This document shows, one piece after another, positions 1 to 8,609 of a DNA stretch of 64,000 nucleotides. The notes under the pieces are model-generated. The model was given only the letters and a program-made list of their open reading frames with translations, ran no database searches and was not told the DNA's origin. Position 1 is the first letter of the stretch, and every line of letters begins with the position of its first letter. The DNA is from Variimorphobacter saccharofermentans (lineage in GTDB: Bacteria > Bacillota > Clostridia > Lachnospirales > Lachnospiraceae), in contig NZ_JACEGA010000001.1 in the NCBI RefSeq assembly GCF_014174405.1, positions 2,137,001-2,201,000 of the forward strand. The letters are read 5' to 3'. A program made the position numbers and the translations under genes.

Positions 1-133
1 CATCTATGGACTTCTTTATTATGGTATACTCAAATGTCCGCGATTTCGCTAACTTTAATGCTTTCACAATAGCAGAATGCATATCCTCATTCGTATGCTT
101 GATTGGAAGCTTTAACTGAACAATCTGTATCAT
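1..133 (-). CDS. FAD-dependent oxidoreductase, N-terminal part only
   Basis: The first 44 codons of a minus-strand gene that continues beyond the left edge. The start is an ATG at 133 with a GAAGG ribosome site 10 bases upstream. The visible protein begins MIQIVQLKLPIKHTNEDM and matches my memory of the short N-terminal segment that precedes the Rossmann fold in the large clostridial FAD-dependent dehydrogenases (COG2509). It lies 20 bases downstream of another flavoprotein gene on the same strand, a pairing common in clostridia, so the two are probably co-transcribed. Only the pre-Rossmann segment is seen, so the family call is moderate and the substrate is unknown. Confidence 0.6.
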   Translation of the reverse strand, partial: MIQIVQLKLPIKHTNEDMHSAIVKALKLAKSRTFEYTIIKKSID

Positions 134-153
134 TAATATTCAACCTTCTTTTC

Positions 154-1452
154 CTACTTCAGCTTTTTACCAGCGGAAGTACCTGCTACATATCCACTGC
201 TCCAAGCCCATTGTAAATTATATCCCCCACAGGTTCCATCAACATCGATTAATTCACCAGCCAGATATAAGCCGCCGGAAAGCTTAGATTCCAGTGTGTT
301 TTCATTAATTTCTGCCGTTGATACTCCTCCCGCACATACCTGAGCCTGTTCAAAGGAATTAGTATCGATAATATTCATACGAAATGTTTTTGATAAATGA
401 ACGATTTTTTTCACATCATTGTCATTTAATACCCCGGCATTCTGAACCGGATCAAGACCTGCAGCTTTAACAATAATGTAGGCAAGTTTATGGTTTATAA
501 TACCTAACAGTAATTCTTCCGTTGTTTTTATTGAATTCTGCTTAATCCGTTTCTTAACCATCTGATAGAAGGTATCTGTAGTTAATTCAGGCAGAAAATC
601 CAACTCAATTACCACTTTTTCTCCTTGATCTAAAGCCTTTGCAGCAAATCGACTGATTTGAAGAACCGGTATTCCGGATATTCCATAATCAGTAAATATA
701 ACTTCTCCTTCTTCCTTTGATATCTGCTTATTATTTACCTTTAATCTTACCGAAGCAGATAATCGAACACCGGATATCGTACTCAAGTACGTTTCGGAGG
801 CTTTTAGCTGTACCAGCGCAGGTAATGGTTTAATAATGGTATGACCGAAGCTTTTTGCCAATATAAAGCCACTTCCATCAGAACCTAATTGCGGGGAAGC
901 ACAACCACCAGTAGCAAGAATGATCTTCTTTGATAAATATTTTCGCTTTTCTATTGTAATGGGAGCTCTACCCGTACCTTTTTTCTTCTTTCCCGAAGGA
1001 AGTTTCTCTTCATATATAGTGTGCTCTGTATATACAGTGTAATATGGCTTTTGAATAGATTTTACTGTTTCATTATAATGAAATTCCACCTTTAACCGTT
1101 CACATTCCAGCATTAATACCTGAACTATACTGGAAGCTTGTTCTGAATTCGGATATAGATAACCGTTACGATTCTTTGGATATATACCTAACTCCTCAAA
1201 GAATTGGATTGTCTTTGATTCATCAAAACAAGACAGTACCTTCATGGGAAATGCACTGTCATTACTACGGTAGCATTCGGGAATCTGGATGAGATTCGTA
1301 AAATTACATTTTCCGTTCCCGGTCGCCAATATTTTTTTGCCTGCCTTATCCTTATGCTCTATTACAAGTACGGAGCTTCCCTGTCTTGCAGCCGCAATGG
1401 CTGCCATTAATCCGGAAGCGCCGGCACCAACGATGATCACATCGTAATTCAA
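154..1452 (-). CDS. NAD(P)/FAD-dependent oxidoreductase, HI0933/BaiN family
   Basis: A 432-residue flavoprotein. The N-terminus carries a dinucleotide-binding motif (VIIVGAGASGLMAA), followed by the family hallmark GKKILATGNGKCNFTN. The C-terminus has the second FAD contact, GGLYLAGELIDVDGTCGGYN. HI0933-type proteins are cytosolic flavoproteins of uncertain reaction; some gut members (BaiN) were linked to bile-acid dehydroxylation, but the family is broad and that role should not be assumed. I chose the TTG at 1452 because a perfect GGAGG lies 7 bases upstream; the longer reading frame from 1467 would include that ribosome site as coding sequence. Upstream lies the palindromic element at 1572-1765. 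Confidence 0.85.
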   Translation of the reverse strand: MNYDVIIVGAGASGLMAAIAAARQGSSVLVIEHKDKAGKKILATGNGKCNFTNLIQIPECYRSNDSAFPMKVLSCFDESKTIQFFEELGIYPKNRNGYLYPNSEQASSIVQVLMLECERLKVEFHYNETVKSIQKPYYTVYTEHTIYEEKLPSGKKKKGTGRAPITIEKRKYLSKKIILATGGCASPQLGSDGSGFILAKSFGHTIIKPLPALVQLKASETYLSTISGVRLSASVRLKVNNKQISKEEGEVIFTDYGISGIPVLQISRFAAKALDQGEKVVIELDFLPELTTDTFYQMVKKRIKQNSIKTTEELLLGIINHKLAYIIVKAAGLDPVQNAGVLNDNDVKKIVHLSKTFRMNIIDTNSFEQAQVCAGGVSTAEINENTLESKLSGGLYLAGELIDVDGTCGGYNLQWAWSSGYVAGTSAGKKLK

Positions 1453-1571
1453 TGTAATGCCTCCCAATATCTATGTTTGTTTCATTATATTTTACCACCG
1501 ATATTATTTCAAGCTTTTCTTTTATCTATAAGATTTTCTTAATAAGAATTTAATTTTGTAGTACTTGTGGG

Positions 1572-1765
1572 GAAGGGGCTGTTGCATAATGTATTAACAG
1601 GGACCATGACTTACCTCACACACTGACGGAAGTACAAATTGGCAATATGTCTATAAGGCGAACATAAAAGTTCGCTTATTATCCATACAAAATTGCCAAT
1701 ATGTTCTTCCGACAGTGCATTATGGTAAGCCATGGTCCCTGTTTACATTATACAATAGCCCCTTC
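1572..1765. repeat. 194-bp imperfect inverted repeat, element A (copy 1 of a dispersed family)
   Basis: Two arms of about 93 bases with roughly 80 percent identity in inverted orientation, around a short loop near 1663-1671. The outer ends read GAAGGGGCTGTTGCA on the left and the complement of GAAGGGGCTATTGTA on the right. The arms are not identical: the left has CTTACCTCACACACTGACGG, the right (complemented) CTTACCATAATGCACTGTCGG. Element B at 10927-11124 has the same two arm types in the opposite orientation, so A and B are copies of one unit. No reading frame of note is inside. A non-autonomous MITE-like element or a conserved long hairpin are the two options. Confidence 0.85.
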
Positions 1766-1767
1766 TT

Positions 1768-1810
1768 CGTCGATACAAAAGGCTCTAAAAAAGAGCCTTT
1801 TGTATCGACG
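1768..1810. terminator. Perfect hairpin, probable bidirectional terminator
   Basis: A 19-bp perfect stem (CGTCGATACAAAAGGCTCT and its complement) closes on a run of five A residues. The inner stem GGCTC/GAGCC is followed by TTTTGT on both strands, so it can act as a terminator in either direction. It lies 40 bases after the BofC-like gene stop and abuts element A. The symmetry is certain; the terminator role is inferred. Confidence 0.6.
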
Positions 1811-1850
1811 TTGTTATTTCAATGCTACCTGTTCATAACAATTACTTTCG

Positions 1851-2516
1851 CTAACTTGAATAACTTTCCAGTAGTGCATATAGTTCTTCTACACTATTCA
1901 CATAAATACCGGCGCTTAGCTTAATCCGGTCTTCCTCAGGAAGCTCCTTCGCCTCTATATGGGTATAGCTATATACGCTTTTTAGATCACTATTATAAAC
2001 AACTACATATCCATCTTTCACTACAACATAAAATCGAAAAGGAACAAAATCCTCATTATAGGTTTTTTTCATTACGATCTCATCCTCAGAAAAGGATATG
2101 AGCTCATAGGAAATCAACCCTTTGTTATATTCAGATAAAGTCATATCATTCATATAATCCGCTAAATACTGTTCGATTTCTTCTCTGGTCAGTCCAACAA
2201 ATTCAGCAGGAGGATTTAGTTCCTCCGTCAGAAGCGTGTCTTTTTTCATATCATAGATTTCCAATGTGTATTTTGTTGTAGGTAAAACAATCGTTTCCTG
2301 TGGAACATTTACAGGTACCGTATTCTCCACTTCATGAGGTACACTTGGTGTAGGTTCTGCTTTTTCCATCAACGCATATAATTCATCCTTGCGTTCAATG
2401 GCCCTCTTGTTAAATTCGTTTAGCGCATGTAAATAACTCATATAATAGCATGCACTGAAGATAATACACATACTCACAAAACCTAAGAGATAAATTGATG
2501 CCTTTTTCAGCTTCAT
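1851..2516 (-). CDS. BofC C-terminal domain protein (membrane-anchored, sporulation-associated)
   Basis: A 221-residue protein with one N-terminal membrane helix (ASIYLLGFVSMCIIFSACYY), a proline-rich linker, and a C-terminal region of about 115 residues resembling the BofC C-terminal domain (LTREEIEQYLADYM, GLISYELISFSEDEIVMKK, VVVKDGYVVVYNSDL). In Bacillus BofC is a forespore-secreted inhibitor of SpoIVB signalling; whether this anchored clostridial form does the same is not known. The ATG at 2516 has AAGGAG 9 bases upstream; an upstream in-frame ATG at 2537 with GGAG 6 bases away is a realistic alternative. It follows the SpoVB-like gene on the same strand. Confidence 0.7.
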   Translation of the reverse strand: MKLKKASIYLLGFVSMCIIFSACYYMSYLHALNEFNKRAIERKDELYALMEKAEPTPSVPHEVENTVPVNVPQETIVLPTTKYTLEIYDMKKDTLLTEELNPPAEFVGLTREEIEQYLADYMNDMTLSEYNKGLISYELISFSEDEIVMKKTYNEDFVPFRFYVVVKDGYVVVYNSDLKSVYSYTHIEAKELPEEDRIKLSAGIYVNSVEELYALLESYSS

Positions 2517-2583
2517 GCGAAACCACTCCTTCGGCATAATTATCTCCAATATTTGCAGTTTTATACATAATTGAACTTTATCT

Positions 2584-4263
2584 TTATAATAAATGAAGTT
2601 TTCGTAATATACGGATCAGAGTATGACCTTTGGGCATAAATGCCAATTCATCCTCATCCACACCCTTCATAAATATTAGTAAAACAAAATAAACGATAAT
2701 CGCTATAACAATAGCGGCTAACGTAGACAGCAAATTGCTTTTCGTACCAAGGAACATTCCCTTATAGACAAAATATGCGACTGTACCCATTAATCCAGAA
2801 CTTACTGTCGGAATTAAAAAAGTTTTGATAACCTCCTGACGGTAGTCTAAATAACGTTCGATGGAAATCCAATTAAGAATACATACAACTAATGGGAAGG
2901 TTACATTCCCTATAACAAGCGCGTAACCACTTAATGGTGTGAATTTTAATAATGTAAAAACGATAATTATATGTATTCCCAAGGATATCGCTGAATTGAT
3001 TACAGGCACTCTCAATTTATTGATTCCCTGAAGGATTGCAGATGAAACGGTGGATAAAGCATAAAATACAATTGCTGCTGATCCCAGCTTAAAATAGTTC
3101 GCTGATAGTTGATAATGATCATTAAAAATCAATTGGAGAATCGGAGAGGCCAGTACTCCCATTCCCACTGCAGAAGGGATGGCAATAATCATGTTGAACT
3201 TAATTGATGTTTGTACCTTATTACGGATTTCGTCATATCTTTCCCAAGCTTTATCTGTAGCAATGGACGTTACAATTGCAGCCGCCATTGCAGTAGCTAT
3301 AGCAACCGGTACATAGCTTAATAGCTCATATCTTCCGCTATAGATACCTATTATCGTATTTCTGTGAACTTCTGTATATAGTTGTCCTAATCTTGCGTCC
3401 TTTAATACCTCTAAGTCAAATAAGGCAATCTCTTTGGAGGCCATTATATGACCGAACATAGATCCATCGATCAAACCACTGATCTGATAAACCGTCTGAC
3501 TTAGAATAATAGGTGCAACGGTTATGGCAAGTAACTTTGCTATTGTACTATAGGATTCTCTATTTTCTGAATGGTCATGCCGCATCTGTTTGTTAAGTAC
3601 CGGTTTATAAACCAAAAATACAAATAACAGGAAAATAAGTCCGATGCATGCTCCCATAAAGGTTCCGAGGGTTCCGCCTGCTGCGCCATAAGAAGCAACA
3701 TTGATAGAGGCACTAAAATTCTTCATTAGCAAATATGCGGCAACAATACTTACTACAGCATTAACAATCTGTTCAATTACCTGGGATAACGCAGTGGGAA
3801 TCATTGTATTCTTCCCCTGATAGAACCCACGTAATACTCCCATTACAGCAAATATAAAAATAGTTGGAGAAAGAATCCTGAGTGGTAACGCTGTATTAGG
3901 ACTTTGATATAAAACTTTTGCAAAAAAATCTGCTCCAAAAAAGATGATTAGTGTAGCTATCAAACCTACGGATATTGCAAATGCCATTGCCACTAAAAAA
4001 ACTCGATAGGAATTTCTGTATTCCTTTTTCGCATTTCTAGAAGCTACTAGCTTTGACACCGCAAGAGGCAAGCCGTAGGAAGAAATAATCAATGCCAGAT
4101 TATATATTTTAAATGAATTCGAGTAATATCCGTTACCTTCCGCTCCTATTATATTATTCATTGGTATACGGTATAACATACCAATTATTCTTACTAACAG
4201 GGATGCCACAGCTAAGATACTACCCTGAGCTATATAATGATTATTTCTTTTACTTGCAGACAT
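2584..4263 (-). CDS. SpoVB/MurJ-like polysaccharide flippase (MOP superfamily)
   Basis: A 559-residue integral membrane protein with about 14 hydrophobic segments, opening with ILAVASLLVRIIGMLYRIP and the GxxGNGYYSNSFKIYNL region typical of SpoVB-like transporters. It has no catalytic motif; it is expected to flip lipid-linked peptidoglycan or polysaccharide precursors across the membrane. In sporulating Firmicutes SpoVB is needed for spore cortex formation, and the flanking BofC-like gene fits that, but vegetative paralogues exist and I cannot tell them apart here. AAGGAG precedes the ATG. Length is normal for the family. Confidence 0.8.
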   Translation of the reverse strand: MSASKRNNHYIAQGSILAVASLLVRIIGMLYRIPMNNIIGAEGNGYYSNSFKIYNLALIISSYGLPLAVSKLVASRNAKKEYRNSYRVFLVAMAFAISVGLIATLIIFFGADFFAKVLYQSPNTALPLRILSPTIFIFAVMGVLRGFYQGKNTMIPTALSQVIEQIVNAVVSIVAAYLLMKNFSASINVASYGAAGGTLGTFMGACIGLIFLLFVFLVYKPVLNKQMRHDHSENRESYSTIAKLLAITVAPIILSQTVYQISGLIDGSMFGHIMASKEIALFDLEVLKDARLGQLYTEVHRNTIIGIYSGRYELLSYVPVAIATAMAAAIVTSIATDKAWERYDEIRNKVQTSIKFNMIIAIPSAVGMGVLASPILQLIFNDHYQLSANYFKLGSAAIVFYALSTVSSAILQGINKLRVPVINSAISLGIHIIIVFTLLKFTPLSGYALVIGNVTFPLVVCILNWISIERYLDYRQEVIKTFLIPTVSSGLMGTVAYFVYKGMFLGTKSNLLSTLAAIVIAIIVYFVLLIFMKGVDEDELAFMPKGHTLIRILRKLHLL

Positions 4264-4334
4264 AGCTTTCTCCTTTTTATCTTAAGTCAATCTCTGAATC
4301 ATAATATTTCTATATCCCAAAATATTCTTAACAA

Positions 4335-5441
4335 TTAGTTTAACACTACATCTTCTGTTCTGTCATTGGGAAATAAGGTAATAAAGGTTTTACCTGGATT
4401 AATGGTTAATTCCTCTCCAGCCTCATTATAATATCTCATCCATCTGGAGGCCTCTTTCTTTTTCCAGGTGATCGGAATCATCTTACCATTGGTTATATAA
4501 TACCCTTTTCCAGAAGCATCCTCAATATCCATGGTTTGATAATCGTTACGGTCAATATCCCATTCCTTAACGAATTGTACGATAATATTCTTAAAGGTAA
4601 GCTGATTACCGTTATTGGAATCCTTGTGTGGTCCGCCAAATTGATAACGATAATAAAGCTTATCATCCTGATTATATTCAAAATAGGGAGATGTATAGGC
4701 AGAGAACTTCAAGGTTACTTTTTGAACTGACGAGCCATCTGCCAAGTCTGTATCGGTCTCATAGAAGGAGTAATGAGGCTTATAATCACTTGCATACTCC
4801 GTCTTATAACCTTTCTTCTTTATACCGGCAAGGATACCATCAATGGAAGCAAAAGCATTATGGGGTGCCTTCATGGATTTGTCACGATAAAAAACCGTTG
4901 TCCCGATACCTGTCTCACCATCTAAATTATCGATACCCAGTTGCTTTATTTTACTTACTGCATATTTTGTTTTACCATAATGAATGTATATCGCATCATA
5001 TTCATCTGCAATACTTACAAAGTAATGTCTGGAACTTCTGGTGGAGCCAAGACGGTCACCTGTATAATTTTCTCCAATTCCTAATAATCTGGTTATTCCA
5101 CCTTCCACGATACATTCATAAACGATATCCGCCTGCGAAATTCCCCACTGATTGGATACAGATTTAAAATTGCTAAATTGAAATGCATATGGTCTTTTTC
5201 TTCCTATTTCCTCAGGAACCCATAATCCTGTTAAAAAGCTTCGCATCTCACCTTCATGATTTGAATCTTCTATAGTTTCTGTAGGGCTTACAGTCGGTTC
5301 CGGTGTGGGTGTCACAGTTGGGGTAATATTCTGTTCATAATCCTGAATAACATCACCACCATCGTAGGATTCTTTCTTTTTGCATCCTATCATAGCGATT
5401 ATTATGAAGAGTATAAGAATACTGCTGATCATCTTTTTCAT
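4335..5441 (-). CDS. DUF3048 (YerB-like) lipoprotein
   Basis: A 368-residue exported lipoprotein. The signal peptide MKKMISSILILFIIIAMIGC ends in a lipobox with Cys20, followed by a low-complexity threonine/proline linker (TPTVTPTPEPTVSPTE) and the two-part DUF3048 fold. Recognisable segments are RPYAFQFSNFKSVSNQWGIS, DIVYECIVEGGITRLL and RLGSTRSSRHYFV. The function of YerB-type lipoproteins is not established. The start at 5441 places GGGTGG 7 bases upstream and gives a clean signal peptide; an in-frame ATG at 5459 adds six residues before it. It lies 33 bases downstream of ybeY. Confidence 0.85.
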   Translation of the reverse strand: MKKMISSILILFIIIAMIGCKKKESYDGGDVIQDYEQNITPTVTPTPEPTVSPTETIEDSNHEGEMRSFLTGLWVPEEIGRKRPYAFQFSNFKSVSNQWGISQADIVYECIVEGGITRLLGIGENYTGDRLGSTRSSRHYFVSIADEYDAIYIHYGKTKYAVSKIKQLGIDNLDGETGIGTTVFYRDKSMKAPHNAFASIDGILAGIKKKGYKTEYASDYKPHYSFYETDTDLADGSSVQKVTLKFSAYTSPYFEYNQDDKLYYRYQFGGPHKDSNNGNQLTFKNIIVQFVKEWDIDRNDYQTMDIEDASGKGYYITNGKMIPITWKKKEASRWMRYYNEAGEELTINPGKTFITLFPNDRTEDVVLN

Positions 5442-5474
5442 AATGTTCCACCCTTTCATTATGACATCTTTGTA

Positions 5475-5972
5475 CTACCTTAATATATGAAGCTGATTCA
5501 ATACGTTATTCTGCTTTTCTTCCATTCGTATTCTTTCCGAATCTTCCATGTGATCATAGCCAAATAGATGGAACATGCTATGAGCCGTAAGAAAAGCTAT
5601 CTCTCTTTCTAGAGAATGACCATACTCCTCAGCTTGCACAATGGCACGATCTACCGAAATAACAATATCTCCAAGGATTAATTCTCCTGTTTCAGGATGA
5701 AAATAGGATACAGTAGACTCTTCCAGTCCGGAAAAATCGCCTTCCCTATCGAATTCAATACTGGGAAAGGAAAGTACGTCCGTTGGTTTATCTATATCTC
5801 GATACTCCTTATTGATCAGTTGAATTTCAGTATCGTTCGTCAAAAGTACATTAACTTCAGCCTCATAGGGACAAGCTTCATAATAAAGACAGGCTACTAT
5901 GACTTTTTCCACCAAGGCTTCATAATCAAAATTCAACTTTTTATTTGCTTCATATTCAATATTTATTGTCAT
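5475..5972 (-). CDS. ybeY: Endoribonuclease YbeY
   Basis: A 165-residue single-domain metalloprotein, the usual length. The zinc motif HSMFHLFGYDH places three histidines at residues 131, 135 and 141. The conserved upstream segment NKEYRDIDKPTDVLSFP is intact. YbeY takes part in 16S rRNA 3' maturation and ribosome quality control. It follows the 7TM/HD gene by 20 bases and closes the yqfC-yqfD-phoH-7TM-ybeY run. In most Firmicutes dgkA, cdd and era come next; here a DUF3048 lipoprotein does. Confidence 0.95.
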   Translation of the reverse strand: MTINIEYEANKKLNFDYEALVEKVIVACLYYEACPYEAEVNVLLTNDTEIQLINKEYRDIDKPTDVLSFPSIEFDREGDFSGLEESTVSYFHPETGELILGDIVISVDRAIVQAEEYGHSLEREIAFLTAHSMFHLFGYDHMEDSERIRMEEKQNNVLNQLHILR

Positions 5973-5992
5973 GCCTGTCCACCCTTTTTATA

Positions 5993-7567
5993 CTACTCTG
6001 AAAGAAATTCTTTATGGTAAAAATCCTTCAATGCATCATAATCATTTTTCGATAACTGTACTTGATCAAAGGTGCCCTTTTCTATTCTCATCTGGAATAC
6101 ATGATCAATTATTTTTCCTTTGGTAAATCGGTTGTCCCCTGTTTTTTCTATGTATTCAATGGTACTAACTACATTATCAGAAAGCATAACAATTGCCGCC
6201 TCAACAGAATTTGGCTTATCATACTTGATATTATGCTCCTTAATGATTGCTCTTAGTTCATTCGGGAAAGCATAATCTTCAGCAATTATAAGTCCTTCTT
6301 CAATATAATTATTGCCATGTAACTTACCAATTTCATGATACAAACCGCCTGCCAGTGCAAGGTCTTCATTCGCTCCAACAACACGTGCTGCACGCTTCGA
6401 CAGATCTCCTATTAACATAGCATGATCATATAATTTATCTGAGAATTGCTTTAATCTTCTCAGTAATTCATTGTTTGTATCACAGAGAACCTCATAACTG
6501 GTACGAATACCAAGGTTACGCTGCTGAGTTAATATATCGCTGCTATCCTGTGTCTCGCCGAATTGGTTAGATGGCTGGTCATCCCGCTTGTCCATTTCTT
6601 CCTTCGTATGGATCGGATCCTTAGTAGTGGTGGAAGCAGTATCCGTTGAAGTAGCTTTCTCCTGTACTTCATTGATAGACTCAGCATTAGCTTCACGCTC
6701 TTCTGTCATACTGCTATCAGATACATCCTCTTGGGTTAATGTGACTTCCGTCGCTTTAACATCATCCGATTGAACTGCATCAAGTACTTCACCAGATGAA
6801 TGCTTCTCTTCACCGATTGTCTCTTCTTTCACTTCTGTATGAACATCCCCGGCAAATTTAGCATATAACATATGAATAAAAAATGATATAACAATTACTG
6901 ATAAAATACTGAATAGTGATCCAAGATAATTGTAATTTGTAATTGTATCAAAAATAAAATTATTCATCGCAAAGGATAATGTAATGTTAGTCGAAATCAA
7001 TATGATAGTTGCATAGATTACAGTCGACTTTTGCTTTAGAGCACCGGATAATAAGCTCATAAGTGCTCCAATGATTAATATCTGTATGACTGTCTCAGGA
7101 CGATGTTCAAAGGAAATCCCCAGTAAAAATGTCATATTAAAGTGAACGAGCAAGCCCACTTTACTATCTACAATCATGGACAAAACCATTCCTCCTATCA
7201 TCCAAAAGCAATGGGATTCTGGCTTTGGTATCAACATTAGTAAACAAATAGAGGTAAGATAGCAAAGTAACAGAATAAGCTTTGCATTCTTTTTACCACG
7301 AATAATACCGATATTCATTCGAATATAAAAGGTCAATACTGTTGTTAAGATAAATATAAGAATACCATCTCTTGCAACCTCAATACCTGGAACCTTTCTC
7401 AATACTCCTGGCAATATGGTAAATATCATTGATAGCACAGGTAATATATTGATTAATAATGATTTTTCCTTATCATTATCCATAATCGCTTCCTGCTTAG
7501 TTGGATTCTCGGATGAATTCCAAGGCTTAGATGTATATGAAGTTGATTTATTAGTATCTGCTTTCAT
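5993..7567 (-). CDS. 7TM membrane protein with degenerate HD domain (PgpH/YqfF-like)
   Basis: A 524-residue protein. Residues about 36-240 hold six to eight membrane helices, residues about 241-345 form an acidic Ser/Thr/Glu-rich linker, and residues about 355-520 an HD-type domain. The synteny (phoH upstream, ybeY downstream) is that of pgpH, the c-di-AMP phosphodiesterase. It differs from canonical PgpH in three ways: it lacks the large extracytoplasmic domain, the HD doublet reads HE (His411-Glu412), and the middle histidines of the usual HxH and HHG motifs are not found (only EHN and SDNV remain). Catalysis is therefore doubtful. AGGGG precedes the ATG, and the start overlaps the phoH end by 17 bases. 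Confidence 0.8.
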   Translation of the reverse strand: MKADTNKSTSYTSKPWNSSENPTKQEAIMDNDKEKSLLINILPVLSMIFTILPGVLRKVPGIEVARDGILIFILTTVLTFYIRMNIGIIRGKKNAKLILLLCYLTSICLLMLIPKPESHCFWMIGGMVLSMIVDSKVGLLVHFNMTFLLGISFEHRPETVIQILIIGALMSLLSGALKQKSTVIYATIILISTNITLSFAMNNFIFDTITNYNYLGSLFSILSVIVISFFIHMLYAKFAGDVHTEVKEETIGEEKHSSGEVLDAVQSDDVKATEVTLTQEDVSDSSMTEEREANAESINEVQEKATSTDTASTTTKDPIHTKEEMDKRDDQPSNQFGETQDSSDILTQQRNLGIRTSYEVLCDTNNELLRRLKQFSDKLYDHAMLIGDLSKRAARVVGANEDLALAGGLYHEIGKLHGNNYIEEGLIIAEDYAFPNELRAIIKEHNIKYDKPNSVEAAIVMLSDNVVSTIEYIEKTGDNRFTKGKIIDHVFQMRIEKGTFDQVQLSKNDYDALKDFYHKEFLSE

Positions 7568-8609
7568 CTCGATTTCCCCTAATTTTTTCTGATTTATAAT
7601 TCACCAATCGTATCTTTTTATGCTTGCTTTGTTCCTTGCTTTCCACTCGCTTTAATTTTTCCTCATAGGAATCGTATGCTTTTACTATTTTTTGTACTAG
7701 TGGATGTCTGACAACGTCCTGGCTGGTCAGGTAAGAGAAGCCAATATCATCAATTTTACTCAGTACTTTAATGGCTACATCCAATCCGGATTTTGTCCCT
7801 ACCGGTAGATCCTTCTGGGTCATATCCCCGGTTATTACTACCTTGGATCCAAATCCAATTCTAGTTAAGAACATCTTCATCTGTGCCGGTGTTGTGTTCT
7901 GAGCTTCGTCCAAAATAATAAATGCATTATCCAGAGTACGCCCTCTCATATATGCAAGGGGAGCCACTTCTATCAATCCCTTTTCGGTATTCTTCAAGTA
8001 AGCTTCAGGACCCATAATCTGATGAAGTGCATCATAAAGCGGTCTTAAATAAGGATCTACCTTGCTTTGAAGATCTCCAGGTAAAAAGCCGAGCTTCTCA
8101 CCAGCTTCAATGGCAGGACGTGTTAAAATAATTCTACTTACTTCATCATTTTTAAACGCAGTAATGCCCATTGCCATTGCCAGATAGGTCTTCCCTGTTC
8201 CTGCAGGACCAACGCCAAAAACAATCATCTTCTTACGTATCAAGTCTACATAGGTTTTCTGTCCCAAGGTTTTTGGTTTAATTGGTTTGCCACTAATGGT
8301 ATGGCATATTAAATCTTTGTCAATTTCAACGATTTCCTGCTCCTTATCTTCGTAGCATAAGGATATTGCGTAATTCACGTTTTGCTCGGTAATTTGGTTC
8401 CCACGCTTTGAAAGTTCTAATAGCTGTACAAATACGCTCTTTGCTTTTGTAACATCCTTTGTATCTCCAACAAGCTTTACTTCTCCGTTTCTTGCAATGA
8501 TTGTTACATTAAAAGCCCGTTCAATAATTTTTGCATAAGCATCAAATCCGCCAAAAACATTTTTTTCATGTTCAGCAGGTATGTCAATGATTGTCTCCAC
8601 TAAGCTCAT
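7551..8609 (-). CDS. phoH: PhoH family ATPase
   Basis: A 352-residue cytosolic ATPase. An N-terminal KH-like region is followed by the Walker A GPAGTGKT at residues 134-141 and a Walker B AFIILDEAQNTT, then MKMFLTRIGFGSKVVITGD. PhoH-like proteins are P-loop NTPases of the helicase fold linked to RNA metabolism; the precise substrate is unsettled. The gene overlaps yqfD upstream by 26 bases and the 7TM/HD gene downstream by 17, so translational coupling is likely. Confidence 0.93.
   Translation of the reverse strand: MSLVETIIDIPAEHEKNVFGGFDAYAKIIERAFNVTIIARNGEVKLVGDTKDVTKAKSVFVQLLELSKRGNQITEQNVNYAISLCYEDKEQEIVEIDKDLICHTISGKPIKPKTLGQKTYVDLIRKKMIVFGVGPAGTGKTYLAMAMGITAFKNDEVSRIILTRPAIEAGEKLGFLPGDLQSKVDPYLRPLYDALHQIMGPEAYLKNTEKGLIEVAPLAYMRGRTLDNAFIILDEAQNTTPAQMKMFLTRIGFGSKVVITGDMTQKDLPVGTKSGLDVAIKVLSKIDDIGFSYLTSQDVVRHPLVQKIVKAYDSYEEKLKRVESKEQSKHKKIRLVNYKSEKIRGNRDESRY

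Noticed and set aside
1715..1924. A 69-codon plus-strand reading frame over element A and the BofC-like gene end
   Set aside because: It crosses an inverted repeat, a terminator hairpin and the antisense of a real gene, and has no ribosome site.
4628..5167. A 179-codon plus-strand frame opposite the DUF3048 lipoprotein gene
   Set aside because: Antisense to a clear gene with a signal peptide and family motifs; no homology or ribosome site of its own.
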